Below are positions 1 to 8,845 of a DNA stretch of 64,000 nucleotides, one piece after another. The notes below the pieces were generated by a model. That model was not told where the DNA came from. It did not search any database and saw nothing but the letters and a program-made list of their open reading frames with translations. Source of the stretch: Pseudomonadota bacterium (GTDB lineage Bacteria > Pseudomonadota > Gammaproteobacteria > Xanthomonadales > Rhodanobacteraceae); assembly GCA_021794575.1 (NCBI GenBank), contig JAJYQO010000039.1, forward strand, positions 7,160 to 71,159, given 5' to 3'. Position 1 is the stretch's first letter, and the number at the start of each line of letters is the position of its first letter. The position numbers and the translations under genes are program-made.

Positions 1-816
<816 letters not shown>

Positions 817-839
817 TCGGCGGACCATTGGCTTCGGAG

Positions 840-2642
840 CTAATCGGTGTCGTAGCCCCAATGCCGCAGCATTGGTCCCAGGATCGGCAGCGCCGGCCGC
901 AAAGCCTCACGATAGCGATGCCAACGATTGACGCGACGCGGCGTAATCGGCTGTATCACCTCGGTGTAACTGGGTGTCGCGATGTAGCCCTTCTCGCGCG
1001 CACGCGCGTCCGACATCAGCAGCGGTTGCGCATCGGCAAGTCCAAGAAACTCGGCTAGGCGCTGTGCCTGCTGCGCAGGGTCCGCCACCAGCGTTTCATA
1101 GCGGGACACGAACACCTGCGGCTTGAACAGCTCAACGTGATGTAACCAGTACTCCATAGCCGTCACGTAACCGCGCGCCAATGTCTCGAGATCAGCACAT
1201 ATGGCTCCCAGTACTACCGAGCGGAAATTCTGGAAATAATTGCTCAGCAGCACATCACATGGATGCCGCAATGCCAGAATGAAACGCGCTTCAGGGAACA
1301 ACCGGTGGATCAGCGGCAGCCACAGCATGTTCAACGGATTCTTGTCGACTAACTGTGTACCGGGCCTGCGTGTGATCTTATCGCGTACCAGATCCCAGTA
1401 GCCGGCGCGCAACTGGTCGCAATCGCTTTGTTGCAGCCGGCATAGTTCACGCGGCACGCGCAGGCCGGCTTCGGAAAGCCTGTCGCCCAGCACGTTGAAA
1501 AAGGGTCGCTCGTCCATGGATTGCAGCAGCGGATGCGCATCCAGCATCTGCTCCAGCAGCGTGGTGCCCGAGCGGGGAAAGCCGATGATAAACACCGGGG
1601 ATTCCGTAGCTGTCGGAGCATGCAATTTCGGCCAGGCTGCGTAATCTTCCACGCTGAACCAGTAATTGGCAGCAGGGAACACCGGTGCGTCCGAAACAAA
1701 GCGCTTGGGCGCCGCACGGCGCATATCCTCGATCTGCAAGGTGTGCGCGGCGTGCAACGCCTGCAGAGCTGCGGCACGGTCATCAAGTTTGTCGCAAACC
1801 TGCGCGAGTGCGAAGTAGTGGTCGGAATCCTCAGGACCACGTGATCCGCGTGTTTCCAACATGCTGCGTGCAGCGGCAAAGTCTCCGGACCGCTCGATCA
1901 GGCGCGCCTCGCAGTGACTGATATCGTGTGCGACCGCCGCATCCAGTTCGTCAGCCTGCTCCTTGATGCGGGCGATCAGCGCGCGGGCATCGTCCAGCCG
2001 GTTGCTGCGCTCATACACGCTAGCCAGCAGCGTCAATGCACGGAGGTTGTTTGGCGCGCGCGTCACCAGATCCTCGAGCAGTTGCTGCGCCGCTGGCGCA
2101 TCACCAATGGTCATCAGTGCAAAGGCAAGGTCGAACTGTGCGCCATCCGCCAATGGCAGCCAGCGGCTCCAGCCCTGGATCAGATCCTCGGCAAAGTAAT
2201 CGCGGCAGGCGATGGCCGCCTGTGCGGCTTGGATGGCGATCTCCGCATCATTCCGTTTCAAAGCATGCGCGCGCAGCAAAAGGTCGCGTGCGGTTTCGTA
2301 TTCACGCTGGCGCAAGCGCATCCCGCCGAGACTGGCCAGCAAACCGGCATCGTCGGGCACCATGCGCAGACCGTTTTCACAGGCCGCGATGGCTTCGACT
2401 TCGCGCCCGACCTGACGCAAGGCAGCGGCCAAGTTGGCCCAGTGCAGGCCCGACCCAGGATACAGGTGGGTCAGCTGCTCGTGCACGGCCGCGGCTTCGT
2501 CATTGCGGCCCTGGTGATGCAGGCTCAGCGCCAGCAGCACCAACAGGTTCTCGTCGTCTGGCTGCGCATGCAGCCGCTCCCGGCATTCAACCTCGGCACG
2601 GACCGGGTCGCCGGTCTGCAAGGCATACACGATGTCGCGCAT
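840..2642 (-). CDS. TPR-repeat sulfotransferase
   Basis: The 600-residue protein has tetratricopeptide repeats over roughly residues 10-310 (Ala/Leu-rich helical pairs) and a sulfotransferase domain over about 335-590. GFPRSGTTLLEQML is the PAPS 5'-phosphosulfate loop and LRHPCDVLLSNYFQNF the 3'-phosphate motif. The ORF track starts upstream, but the ATG at 2642 has a GGGAG ribosome binding site 5 nt away, so I use it. That site lies immediately after the T-tract of the terminator that ends the upstream TonB-receptor gene. TPRs probably hold the acceptor protein or peptide. There is no signal peptide, so it is likely cytoplasmic. The gene converges on the first sulfotransferase gene with a 23-bp gap. 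Acceptor unknown. Confidence 0.88.
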   Translation of the reverse strand: MRDIVYALQTGDPVRAEVECRERLHAQPDDENLLVLLALSLHHQGRNDEAAAVHEQLTHLYPGSGLHWANLAAALRQVGREVEAIAACENGLRMVPDDAGLLASLGGMRLRQREYETARDLLLRAHALKRNDAEIAIQAAQAAIACRDYFAEDLIQGWSRWLPLADGAQFDLAFALMTIGDAPAAQQLLEDLVTRAPNNLRALTLLASVYERSNRLDDARALIARIKEQADELDAAVAHDISHCEARLIERSGDFAAARSMLETRGSRGPEDSDHYFALAQVCDKLDDRAAALQALHAAHTLQIEDMRRAAPKRFVSDAPVFPAANYWFSVEDYAAWPKLHAPTATESPVFIIGFPRSGTTLLEQMLDAHPLLQSMDERPFFNVLGDRLSEAGLRVPRELCRLQQSDCDQLRAGYWDLVRDKITRRPGTQLVDKNPLNMLWLPLIHRLFPEARFILALRHPCDVLLSNYFQNFRSVVLGAICADLETLARGYVTAMEYWLHHVELFKPQVFVSRYETLVADPAQQAQRLAEFLGLADAQPLLMSDARAREKGYIATPSYTEVIQPITPRRVNRWHRYREALRPALPILGPMLRHWGYDTD

Positions 2643-2652
2643 GGCACTCCCG

Positions 2653-2686
2653 AAAAAAAGAGCCGCGCGGACTTGCCGCGCGGCTC
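2653..2686 (-). terminator. Rho-independent terminator of the TonB-receptor gene
   Basis: On the minus strand GAGCCGCGCGG pairs perfectly with CCGCGCGGCTC around a 5-nt loop, followed by seven T residues. It sits 23 bp after the stop codon of the TonB-dependent receptor and directly before the ribosome binding site of the TPR-sulfotransferase gene. Transcription of the latter therefore needs readthrough or a very compact promoter. Confidence 0.92.
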
Positions 2687-2708
2687 GATTGTGCAACCTG
2701 ATGACCGT

Positions 2709-5690
2709 TTAGAACTTGACGGTCACGCGGCCCCAGTAGTAACGCCCGATCAGGTCAAAATCGGCCGGGTCGGTATTGGCATTCAACGTGTTGTTGGCAT
2801 ACAGGAACGGAGGCTGCTTGTTGAACACGTTGTTGATACCGATCTGGAACTTGGTGTTGATCGGCGCGATTTCGTAGCCCACAGACAAATCACTGTAGGT
2901 AGTCGAGCCGTAATCCAGTTCCTGCGGGTTGTTGGCCGCGAAACTGGGAATCGCGGTCATTCCCTGCGACGGATCGGTCGAGCCCAGACGGAACTTGCCG
3001 ATATAGCGCATGCGCCAGGAGGCGTCCCACGGACCGCGGCTCCAGTCGATCTCAGCCTGTGCACGCCAACGCGGGAACAGACAGATGCCGCCCACCGAAG
3101 TAGGACATGCACCCTGGGCCGCCGAACCGAAGGGCAGGAAGTGACCTGCGAAGTGGTACACGCTGTTAGCCGGCAGGCCTGGTGCCGTCTGCACGTCGAA
3201 ACGCGACAGGTAGGTACTGTTGAAGCTCACCGCGAAGTGGCCGGGGTCCACGCCCATCACGTTGAACTGCGGCAGACGATAGCGGAAGCCGAAGTCCACA
3301 CCGCTGGCGTCAGTACGGCCAAGGTTGGCCGTAGGCTGCAGGATTTGGAGGATTTGGCCTTGGTTGAGACCGGACGGATAGCGCGAAATCAACGGACAGT
3401 ACTGGGTCTGTCCCGCCGAGCACAGATCGAGAATCGTCTGAGCGCCCACGCTAGTGATCGTGTTGTTCAGATAGACGCGCCAGAAATCGACTGTGGTCGA
3501 GAAACCCGGCAACCAGCTCGGGTCATACACGAAGCCATAGTCGAACGACTTGCCTTTCTCCGGACCTAGCGGGAAATTGGCATACTTGGAACCGGAACTG
3601 ACCGCTTTGATCTGCTGCCCTGTCAATACGTCCTGGTTGACGAAACTGCCGTTAGTCGGCACGTTGACGCAGGCCGGGTCGACGGGGTTGCCGGTGTAGC
3701 CATTGCAGGGGTCGCTGCTCAGCTTGGGTGCGCTGCTGACCGGCGAACCGTACACGTTGCCCACCGTCGGCGCGCGGAATACCGTGGTCACCGTGGCGCG
3801 CAGAAGCAGGTCGTTGATGGGGCGCCACTCGACCGCCAGCTTGGTGTTGTTGGTGTTGCCGAACGTGCTGTACTTCGAATAGCGATCGCCGACATCCACA
3901 TTCAGCGACTTGGCGAATGGCGCATCCTTGAGGATGGGCACGAACAACTCGCCGTAAGCTTCTTTGACGTTGTAGCCACCCTGCAAGTTGGACGAGCACT
4001 GACTGCCCAAGGTGCAGTTACCGGTCGAAGGATTGATCAGCAGAACCGGGTCGACGATGCTGCGCGTATATTCTTGACGATACACCGCGCCTACCGCCAG
4101 GCGGGCTTCGCCAGCAGGCAGATTGAAGAGCGCGCCGTTGGCATCGACGTGCTCGTAGCGCTCGACACTGTACGCATCACTTATGGCGCTGGCGGCGGCC
4201 GACTTGATAACCGCCAGATAGGCCGGGTTGTTCAAGTCGAAGCCGCTGATGGGCGTGCAGCCCGAAACGATGTTGGCAGACGGTACAACGCCGTTTACTG
4301 GCACGCCGCAAACGATGTTACCTGCCGCATCGGGCCCCGAAGGTCCCATGGCCTGGTTGAGAATGTTGAGGTTGGGCAGGCCTTGGGTGATCGTAATCGT
4401 GCTGACATGCCCGTAACCCAGACCTGCGTTCCAGTCCCAGCTGTGCCCCAGGAAATCCAGGTTACCCTTCAGGCCGGTGAACAACTGATCGGTCGAAGAG
4501 CCGAACTGAGCTGCGCGCGGGCCGGCTGCAGTGAGGCGCGCACGGAAATCAAGTCCGCTCGTTCCACCATAGGCGGCGCCGAACGGGTTGTAGTAACTCT
4601 GCTGCGAGATCGTCGCGCCAAAGAGGGCGCCGACCAGGGCGGGCGCAAGCTGGAAGCCCGAAGATGTCTTGGTGTGATAAAACTGCAAATAAGCGTCAAC
4701 GTTATCGGAAAGGTGGTAGTCACCGCTGACCCAGGCGTAGGTACGCTCTTGTGGAGTCATGATCAGGTTGATCGGCGCGTAGTTGTATTTGTCGCTGTTG
4801 CCGAAGCAGTGGTAGTTGGCCGTGCTGACCACCTGGGCGTTGCCGCCTGGATTCAGCGAAACGCGCTTGCAACCGAACGTGCTTTGCAGGCTAGTCGGCA
4901 ATTGGATGTTTTCAGCCGGGTTGAACGTGGAGCCCCCGACATATTGATAAGGCGGCGTGTTGGTGCTGCCGGTCAGTGAAATCGAGTTCTTGGAGAAACT
5001 GCGGTTGGCGGCAAGGATCTGGTCCTGCTTGTTGTACTCGATGCCGCCCATGATGCTGCCCTTCTCACCGGACTGGCCGAAGGTGAAGCTGAAGCCGCGG
5101 CGGGCACCATCGCCATAATCGGAGATGCCGTAGTCGGTGCTGAACTCGGCTCCCTGGTAGTTCCTGCGGGTGATGATGTTGACCACACCGCCGATGGCGT
5201 CGGAGCCGTAGATGGCCGATGCGCCATCACTCAGCACTTCGACGCGCTCGACCATGTCTTTCGGGATCGAATTCAGATCCCCATTGATGATGCGGTTGCC
5301 GTTGACCAGGATCAGCGTGCGGTTGGAGCCCAGACCGCGCAGGTTGATGCTGGATGCGCCCGTACCACCACCGTTATTGGTCTGCGGGTTGGCGAAACTG
5401 CCGGTGTTGGATGGAATGGCCTGCACCACGCTGCCGATGGTCAGGCTGCCGGCGTTCTGGATCGCCTCGCGACCGATTGAGATGACCGGGTTCGAGGTTT
5501 CGATGTCCACGCGACGGATGCGCGAACCGGTGACCACGATGGTCTGCAGTTCTTTGGCGTTGTTGCTGGTGGAGGGGGTGGTGCCGGTGTCCTGTGCCAT
5601 GGCCGTACCGGCCACGCCCGCAGCGGCAACCGCGCCGAGGGTCAGCGCCATACGCACGGCTGACGAAAGCTTGTTCGTGTCGAGGTTCAT
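2709..5690 (-). CDS. TonB-dependent outer-membrane receptor
   Basis: The 993-residue protein has an N-terminal signal peptide ending near TAMAQD, a TonB-box-like TIVVTGSRI around residue 50, a plug domain (about 60-190, with INLRGLGSNRTLILVNG) and a long beta-barrel ending in the C-terminal aromatic RVTVKF signal for BAM insertion. Such receptors bring scarce ligands across the outer membrane using TonB-ExbBD energy. Ligand unknown. Several Cys pairs lie in predicted extracellular loops. The start at 5690 has GGAGAG 5 nt upstream; the longer ORF-track start is less likely. A strong terminator follows. The gene lies head-to-tail with the TPR-sulfotransferase, which may suggest a functional link but does not prove it. 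Confidence 0.93.
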   Translation of the reverse strand: MNLDTNKLSSAVRMALTLGAVAAAGVAGTAMAQDTGTTPSTSNNAKELQTIVVTGSRIRRVDIETSNPVISIGREAIQNAGSLTIGSVVQAIPSNTGSFANPQTNNGGGTGASSINLRGLGSNRTLILVNGNRIINGDLNSIPKDMVERVEVLSDGASAIYGSDAIGGVVNIITRRNYQGAEFSTDYGISDYGDGARRGFSFTFGQSGEKGSIMGGIEYNKQDQILAANRSFSKNSISLTGSTNTPPYQYVGGSTFNPAENIQLPTSLQSTFGCKRVSLNPGGNAQVVSTANYHCFGNSDKYNYAPINLIMTPQERTYAWVSGDYHLSDNVDAYLQFYHTKTSSGFQLAPALVGALFGATISQQSYYNPFGAAYGGTSGLDFRARLTAAGPRAAQFGSSTDQLFTGLKGNLDFLGHSWDWNAGLGYGHVSTITITQGLPNLNILNQAMGPSGPDAAGNIVCGVPVNGVVPSANIVSGCTPISGFDLNNPAYLAVIKSAAASAISDAYSVERYEHVDANGALFNLPAGEARLAVGAVYRQEYTRSIVDPVLLINPSTGNCTLGSQCSSNLQGGYNVKEAYGELFVPILKDAPFAKSLNVDVGDRYSKYSTFGNTNNTKLAVEWRPINDLLLRATVTTVFRAPTVGNVYGSPVSSAPKLSSDPCNGYTGNPVDPACVNVPTNGSFVNQDVLTGQQIKAVSSGSKYANFPLGPEKGKSFDYGFVYDPSWLPGFSTTVDFWRVYLNNTITSVGAQTILDLCSAGQTQYCPLISRYPSGLNQGQILQILQPTANLGRTDASGVDFGFRYRLPQFNVMGVDPGHFAVSFNSTYLSRFDVQTAPGLPANSVYHFAGHFLPFGSAAQGACPTSVGGICLFPRWRAQAEIDWSRGPWDASWRMRYIGKFRLGSTDPSQGMTAIPSFAANNPQELDYGSTTYSDLSVGYEIAPINTKFQIGINNVFNKQPPFLYANNTLNANTDPADFDLIGRYYWGRVTVKF

Positions 5691-5973
5691 CAAAACTCTC
5701 CAACGTCGTGGTGCGACGTAATGTTGGGACATGGTGATTTCGTCCTTGAACGGCCTCTGCAGGCCAGCCCTAACCCTGGTGCGCCCGACTCTAACAAGTT
5801 TCTAACCCGGTTGGAATACCCATTTCACCACGGACCGTAAGACATGCCTGTAGCGCAGGAGGCAACGTCAGGCTCCGCTCACGGAAGCCATACCTTGAAC
5901 GCGAAGATGACCAGCTCGTAAGGCCACCGCTATCAAGCCCGCCGCGAAGGGGCAGGCGCGCGGAAGGCGCTGA

Positions 5974-6993
5974 TCAGAGATCCTGCTGATACTGGACGTA
6001 CGGCACGCGCGCAGCGGCGCCAGGCACGTTGGCGCCCGGTGGCGGCGCACCCTGCGACCACAGATTCTGGGCGCCCACGCTCAGTGCGCCATGCCAGGGC
6101 AGACGCCATGTGATGCCAAGGTCCACCGTGGTCCACGACTGCAGATCGAGGCCAAGCCCAGCCGCGTTGCCCGGCGTGATCACGCGCCCGGTGACAACCC
6201 CGGTGATCGCGCCCTTGGCCACGCCCAGGCGCAATGACTTTTCGTTGAGACCGCCGAAACCGGGCAGCAGGGTCGGATTGGTGTCGACCCGGCCATAGCT
6301 GGCGCCGAGTTCGAAGCGCAATCCGCCCAGAGCCAGACCGCTGCTGGCGCTGAGTTGCGTGGCACTGCCCATCAGGTCAAGTGGCAGCCCAGCTAGCGCC
6401 CCGCCACCATACAGTGGCGACAGCGTTGGTGTGCCCAGCGGTCCGCCAAGGTTGCTGGGACGCGACAAGCCCAGCGACAGCGCCATGTCCAGCGGACCGC
6501 GTGCGTAGCCCGCGCCCAGTTCGGCTGTAGTCACGCCACCCAGCGCCGTGCGCCCATCTGCACAAGCGCCAGAACTCAGGCCAAGCGGCGCCATGCATCC
6601 GGGACTGGTCCAACTACGCTGCGCCATGCGCGCCTCGGCGCGCAAGCCGTTGTCGAACTGGTAGCGCAGTGTCTCGGTCAGCAGCGGCGACGCATCCACG
6701 GCGCGCAGGTTGAGTGCACCGCCCAGCAGAGGCGCGCGCCAACTATCGGCATTAGAGGCTTGCCCGGAAGCCACGATCGCCAGCAGCTTGCCGTCGCTGC
6801 CGCGCCACAACGGCAACACCACGCCGGGCGCGATCTCGGCCACCTGCGCGGGCGCACGATGGAGTAGAGAGCTGGCCAGGGCCTCTTCCGCACGCGTGCT
6901 GTAGGGCATGCGCGCGAAGGCACGCCCAGGCGCGAACAGCGCGACGAGCAGTGCGCAGATCAGCAGCAGCGTAAGCGGACGGGAGGTACTCAC
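5974..6993 (-). CDS. Putative secreted/outer-membrane beta-barrel protein
   Basis: I recognise no named family. Starting at the GTG at 6993 gives a 339-residue protein with a textbook signal peptide (STSR, a run of Leu/Ile/Ala, then GRAFA). The ORF track's longer form also starts with GTG, at 7032, and would put 13 polar residues before the signal peptide. The rest is Gly/Leu-rich with alternating hydrophobic residues and strand-like segments such as LGGLRFELGASYGRV and VDLGITWRLP, typical of an outer-membrane barrel. Two Cys lie near residues 140-155. There is no obvious ribosome binding site at either start. It lies upstream of the TonB receptor on the same strand, 283 bp away, and is probably an independent unit. 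Confidence 0.65.
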   Translation of the reverse strand: MSTSRPLTLLLICALLVALFAPGRAFARMPYSTRAEEALASSLLHRAPAQVAEIAPGVVLPLWRGSDGKLLAIVASGQASNADSWRAPLLGGALNLRAVDASPLLTETLRYQFDNGLRAEARMAQRSWTSPGCMAPLGLSSGACADGRTALGGVTTAELGAGYARGPLDMALSLGLSRPSNLGGPLGTPTLSPLYGGGALAGLPLDLMGSATQLSASSGLALGGLRFELGASYGRVDTNPTLLPGFGGLNEKSLRLGVAKGAITGVVTGRVITPGNAAGLGLDLQSWTTVDLGITWRLPWHGALSVGAQNLWSQGAPPPGANVPGAAARVPYVQYQQDL

Positions 6994-7153
6994 GATGGCG
7001 GTATGTGGGTGCGATCTGACTTGACTTTGCACGCCAGAGTCTACCGCTTTTTACAATTTTCTAATAGCCGTAAAGTGCGGCCGGGCCACGCAATGTTCAC
7101 ACCGCGTCACAGTTTTTGACGTTTCTGAGGTCTGGACGTGCCGCAGCCGTAAT

Positions 7154-7230
7154 TGGCGCCCGAAGTTGGACTCGAACCAACGACCCCCTGATTAACAGTC
7201 AGGTGCTCTAACCGGCTGAGCTATTCGGGC
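7154..7230 (-). tRNA. tRNA-Asn (GTT)
   Basis: The minus strand folds into a full cloverleaf: acceptor stem GCCCGAA/TTCGGGC, D-arm GCTC/GAGC, anticodon stem CCTGA/TCAGG with loop CTGTTAA (anticodon GTT), and T-arm GTTGG-TTCGAGT-CCAAC. The CCA end is encoded. The gene lies just downstream of ppnN on the same strand. I saw no integrase or duplicated 3' end nearby. Confidence 0.97.
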
Positions 7231-7283
7231 GGGGATTGGGCATTGTCTTGGCGCATGCGCGTGCCGTCAAGGCGCGCGGCGCC

Positions 7284-8711
7284 TCATGCGCCGGTAACGA
7301 TGCGGTAGCAGGGTTGATAGCCTTTGCCGCCCGGGAGCTTCATGCGCTGCTGCGCGACGAACGCGCGCAACAGCGCGTCCAGTGCCTGCATGATGGCCGG
7401 CTCGCCACGGATCTCGTAGGGACCGCCGGACTCGATCGCGCGCAGGCCTTCTTCTTTGACATTGCCGGCGACGATGCCCGAGAAGGCGCGGCGGAGGTCG
7501 GCGGCCAGTTCGTGTGCGGGGCGTTCACGATGCAGGTTCAATGCCGCCATCGACTCATGGGCGGGGAGAAACGGCTGCTGATACGCGAACGGCACGCTGA
7601 GCGCCCAGTTGAAGAAGAAGGCGTCCTTGTTGTCCAGGCGCTGCTCGCGCACTTTGTCGATGCCTTTGCTCATGGCGCGCGCCACGGCCTGCGGATTGTC
7701 GACGATGATCTGGTAGCGGCGGGCAATCGACTCGCCCAGCACCAGCCGAAGGAAGCGGTCGATCTGCTCGAAGTAGCCGGCCGATTCGCACGGCCCGGTA
7801 AAGACCAGCGGCAGGGCCTGCTCGGCGTTGTCCGGGTGCAGCAACAGGCCGAGCAGGTAGAAGATCTCCTCGGCGGTTCCCACGCCGCCGGGAAAAACGA
7901 TGATGCCGTGACCGATGCGCACGAAAGCCTCGAGGCGCTTCTCGATGTCCGGCATGATCACCAGATGACTGACGATCGGGTTGGGCGACTCGGCAGCGAT
8001 GATGCCGGGCTCAGTGATGCCGATATAGCGGTTGTGGCGGCGGCGCTGCTTGGCATGAGCGATGGTGGCGCCCTTCATCGGACCCTTCATGGCGCCGGGG
8101 CCGCAGCCGGTGCAGATATCCAGCCCGCGCAGGCCGAGCTGATAGCCCACCTGCTTGGTGTAGTCGTATTCGGCACGCGCGATCGAATGGCCGCCCCAAC
8201 ACACCGCCAGGTTGGGATCGGTGTGCGGGCGCAGGATGCGCGCGTTGCGCAGGATCTCGAACACCGCATGGGTGATGCCCACCGAATCGTCGAGGTCGAA
8301 CGTGCCCGCCGCGAGGCTCGAGGACGCGTAGACGATGTCGCGCACCACCGCGACTAGCAGCTCGTTGATGCCGCGAATGATCTGCCCATCCACGAAGGCC
8401 TGCGCGGGCGCGTTGCGCAATTCAAGCTTGATGCCGCGGTCCTGCTGCAGCACCTGGATGTCAAAATCGGGGTAGCGCTCTAGCGTAGAACGCGGATCGT
8501 CGCTCTCACTGCCCGAGGTCAGCACGGCCAGCGCACAGCGCCGTAGCAAACCGTGTAACCCCGACGCGCTGACGTCGCGCAGCATGGCCACCTCGTTGCG
8601 CGAAAGCACATCCAACCCGCCCGAGGGCGAGATACGTGCGCTGACGGTGCTGCACAACGGAGGCCGTGGCGGCAGATAGTCTTCCTCTCGTTCCTGTCTG
8701 CTGAGAGTCAT
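7284..8711 (-). CDS. ppnN: Pyrimidine/purine-nucleotide 5'-monophosphate nucleosidase
   Basis: The 475-residue protein belongs to the PpnN/YgdH group of the LOG (lysine decarboxylase-like) family. It hydrolyses nucleoside monophosphates to base and ribose 5-phosphate, and in E. coli it is controlled by (p)ppGpp. The catalytic LOG signature PGGVGTAEE is present, with the supporting GCGPGAMKGPMKGA segment before it. Length matches the longer PpnN type (about 450-475) rather than the short LOG proteins. The ORF track runs far upstream; I take the ATG at 8711 because GGAG lies 7 nt before it. It is an isolated gene between tRNA-Asn and the Oar-like receptor, and a terminator upstream insulates it. 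Confidence 0.93.
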   Translation of the reverse strand: MTLSRQEREEDYLPPRPPLCSTVSARISPSGGLDVLSRNEVAMLRDVSASGLHGLLRRCALAVLTSGSESDDPRSTLERYPDFDIQVLQQDRGIKLELRNAPAQAFVDGQIIRGINELLVAVVRDIVYASSSLAAGTFDLDDSVGITHAVFEILRNARILRPHTDPNLAVCWGGHSIARAEYDYTKQVGYQLGLRGLDICTGCGPGAMKGPMKGATIAHAKQRRRHNRYIGITEPGIIAAESPNPIVSHLVIMPDIEKRLEAFVRIGHGIIVFPGGVGTAEEIFYLLGLLLHPDNAEQALPLVFTGPCESAGYFEQIDRFLRLVLGESIARRYQIIVDNPQAVARAMSKGIDKVREQRLDNKDAFFFNWALSVPFAYQQPFLPAHESMAALNLHRERPAHELAADLRRAFSGIVAGNVKEEGLRAIESGGPYEIRGEPAIMQALDALLRAFVAQQRMKLPGGKGYQPCYRIVTGA

Positions 8712-8794
8712 GGTGTTTCTCCGGCGCGCGCGGCGGCCCTTCTGCTCAAGCCGTTCAGCATCACCATGCCGATTGGCGATTGCAAGCGCGCAAC

Positions 8795-8822
8795 AAAAAA
8801 CCGGCGCCCGCGAGGACGCCGG
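8795..8822 (-). terminator. Rho-independent terminator of the Oar-like receptor gene
   Basis: On the minus strand CCGGCG pairs with CGCCGG across a 10-nt loop and is followed by TTTTTT. It lies 23 bp beyond the receptor stop codon, upstream of ppnN. Confidence 0.88.
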
Positions 8823-8845
8823 TCGATAACGCACCAAATGTGCAG

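Noticed and set aside
1914-3569. 551-residue plus-strand ORF
   Set aside because: It is antisense to the TonB receptor and sulfotransferase genes, has no family-like motifs and reads like a GC-rich shadow frame.
7154-7230. tRNA-Asn as a genomic-island attachment site
   Set aside because: No integrase, no repeated tRNA 3' end and no composition shift nearby.
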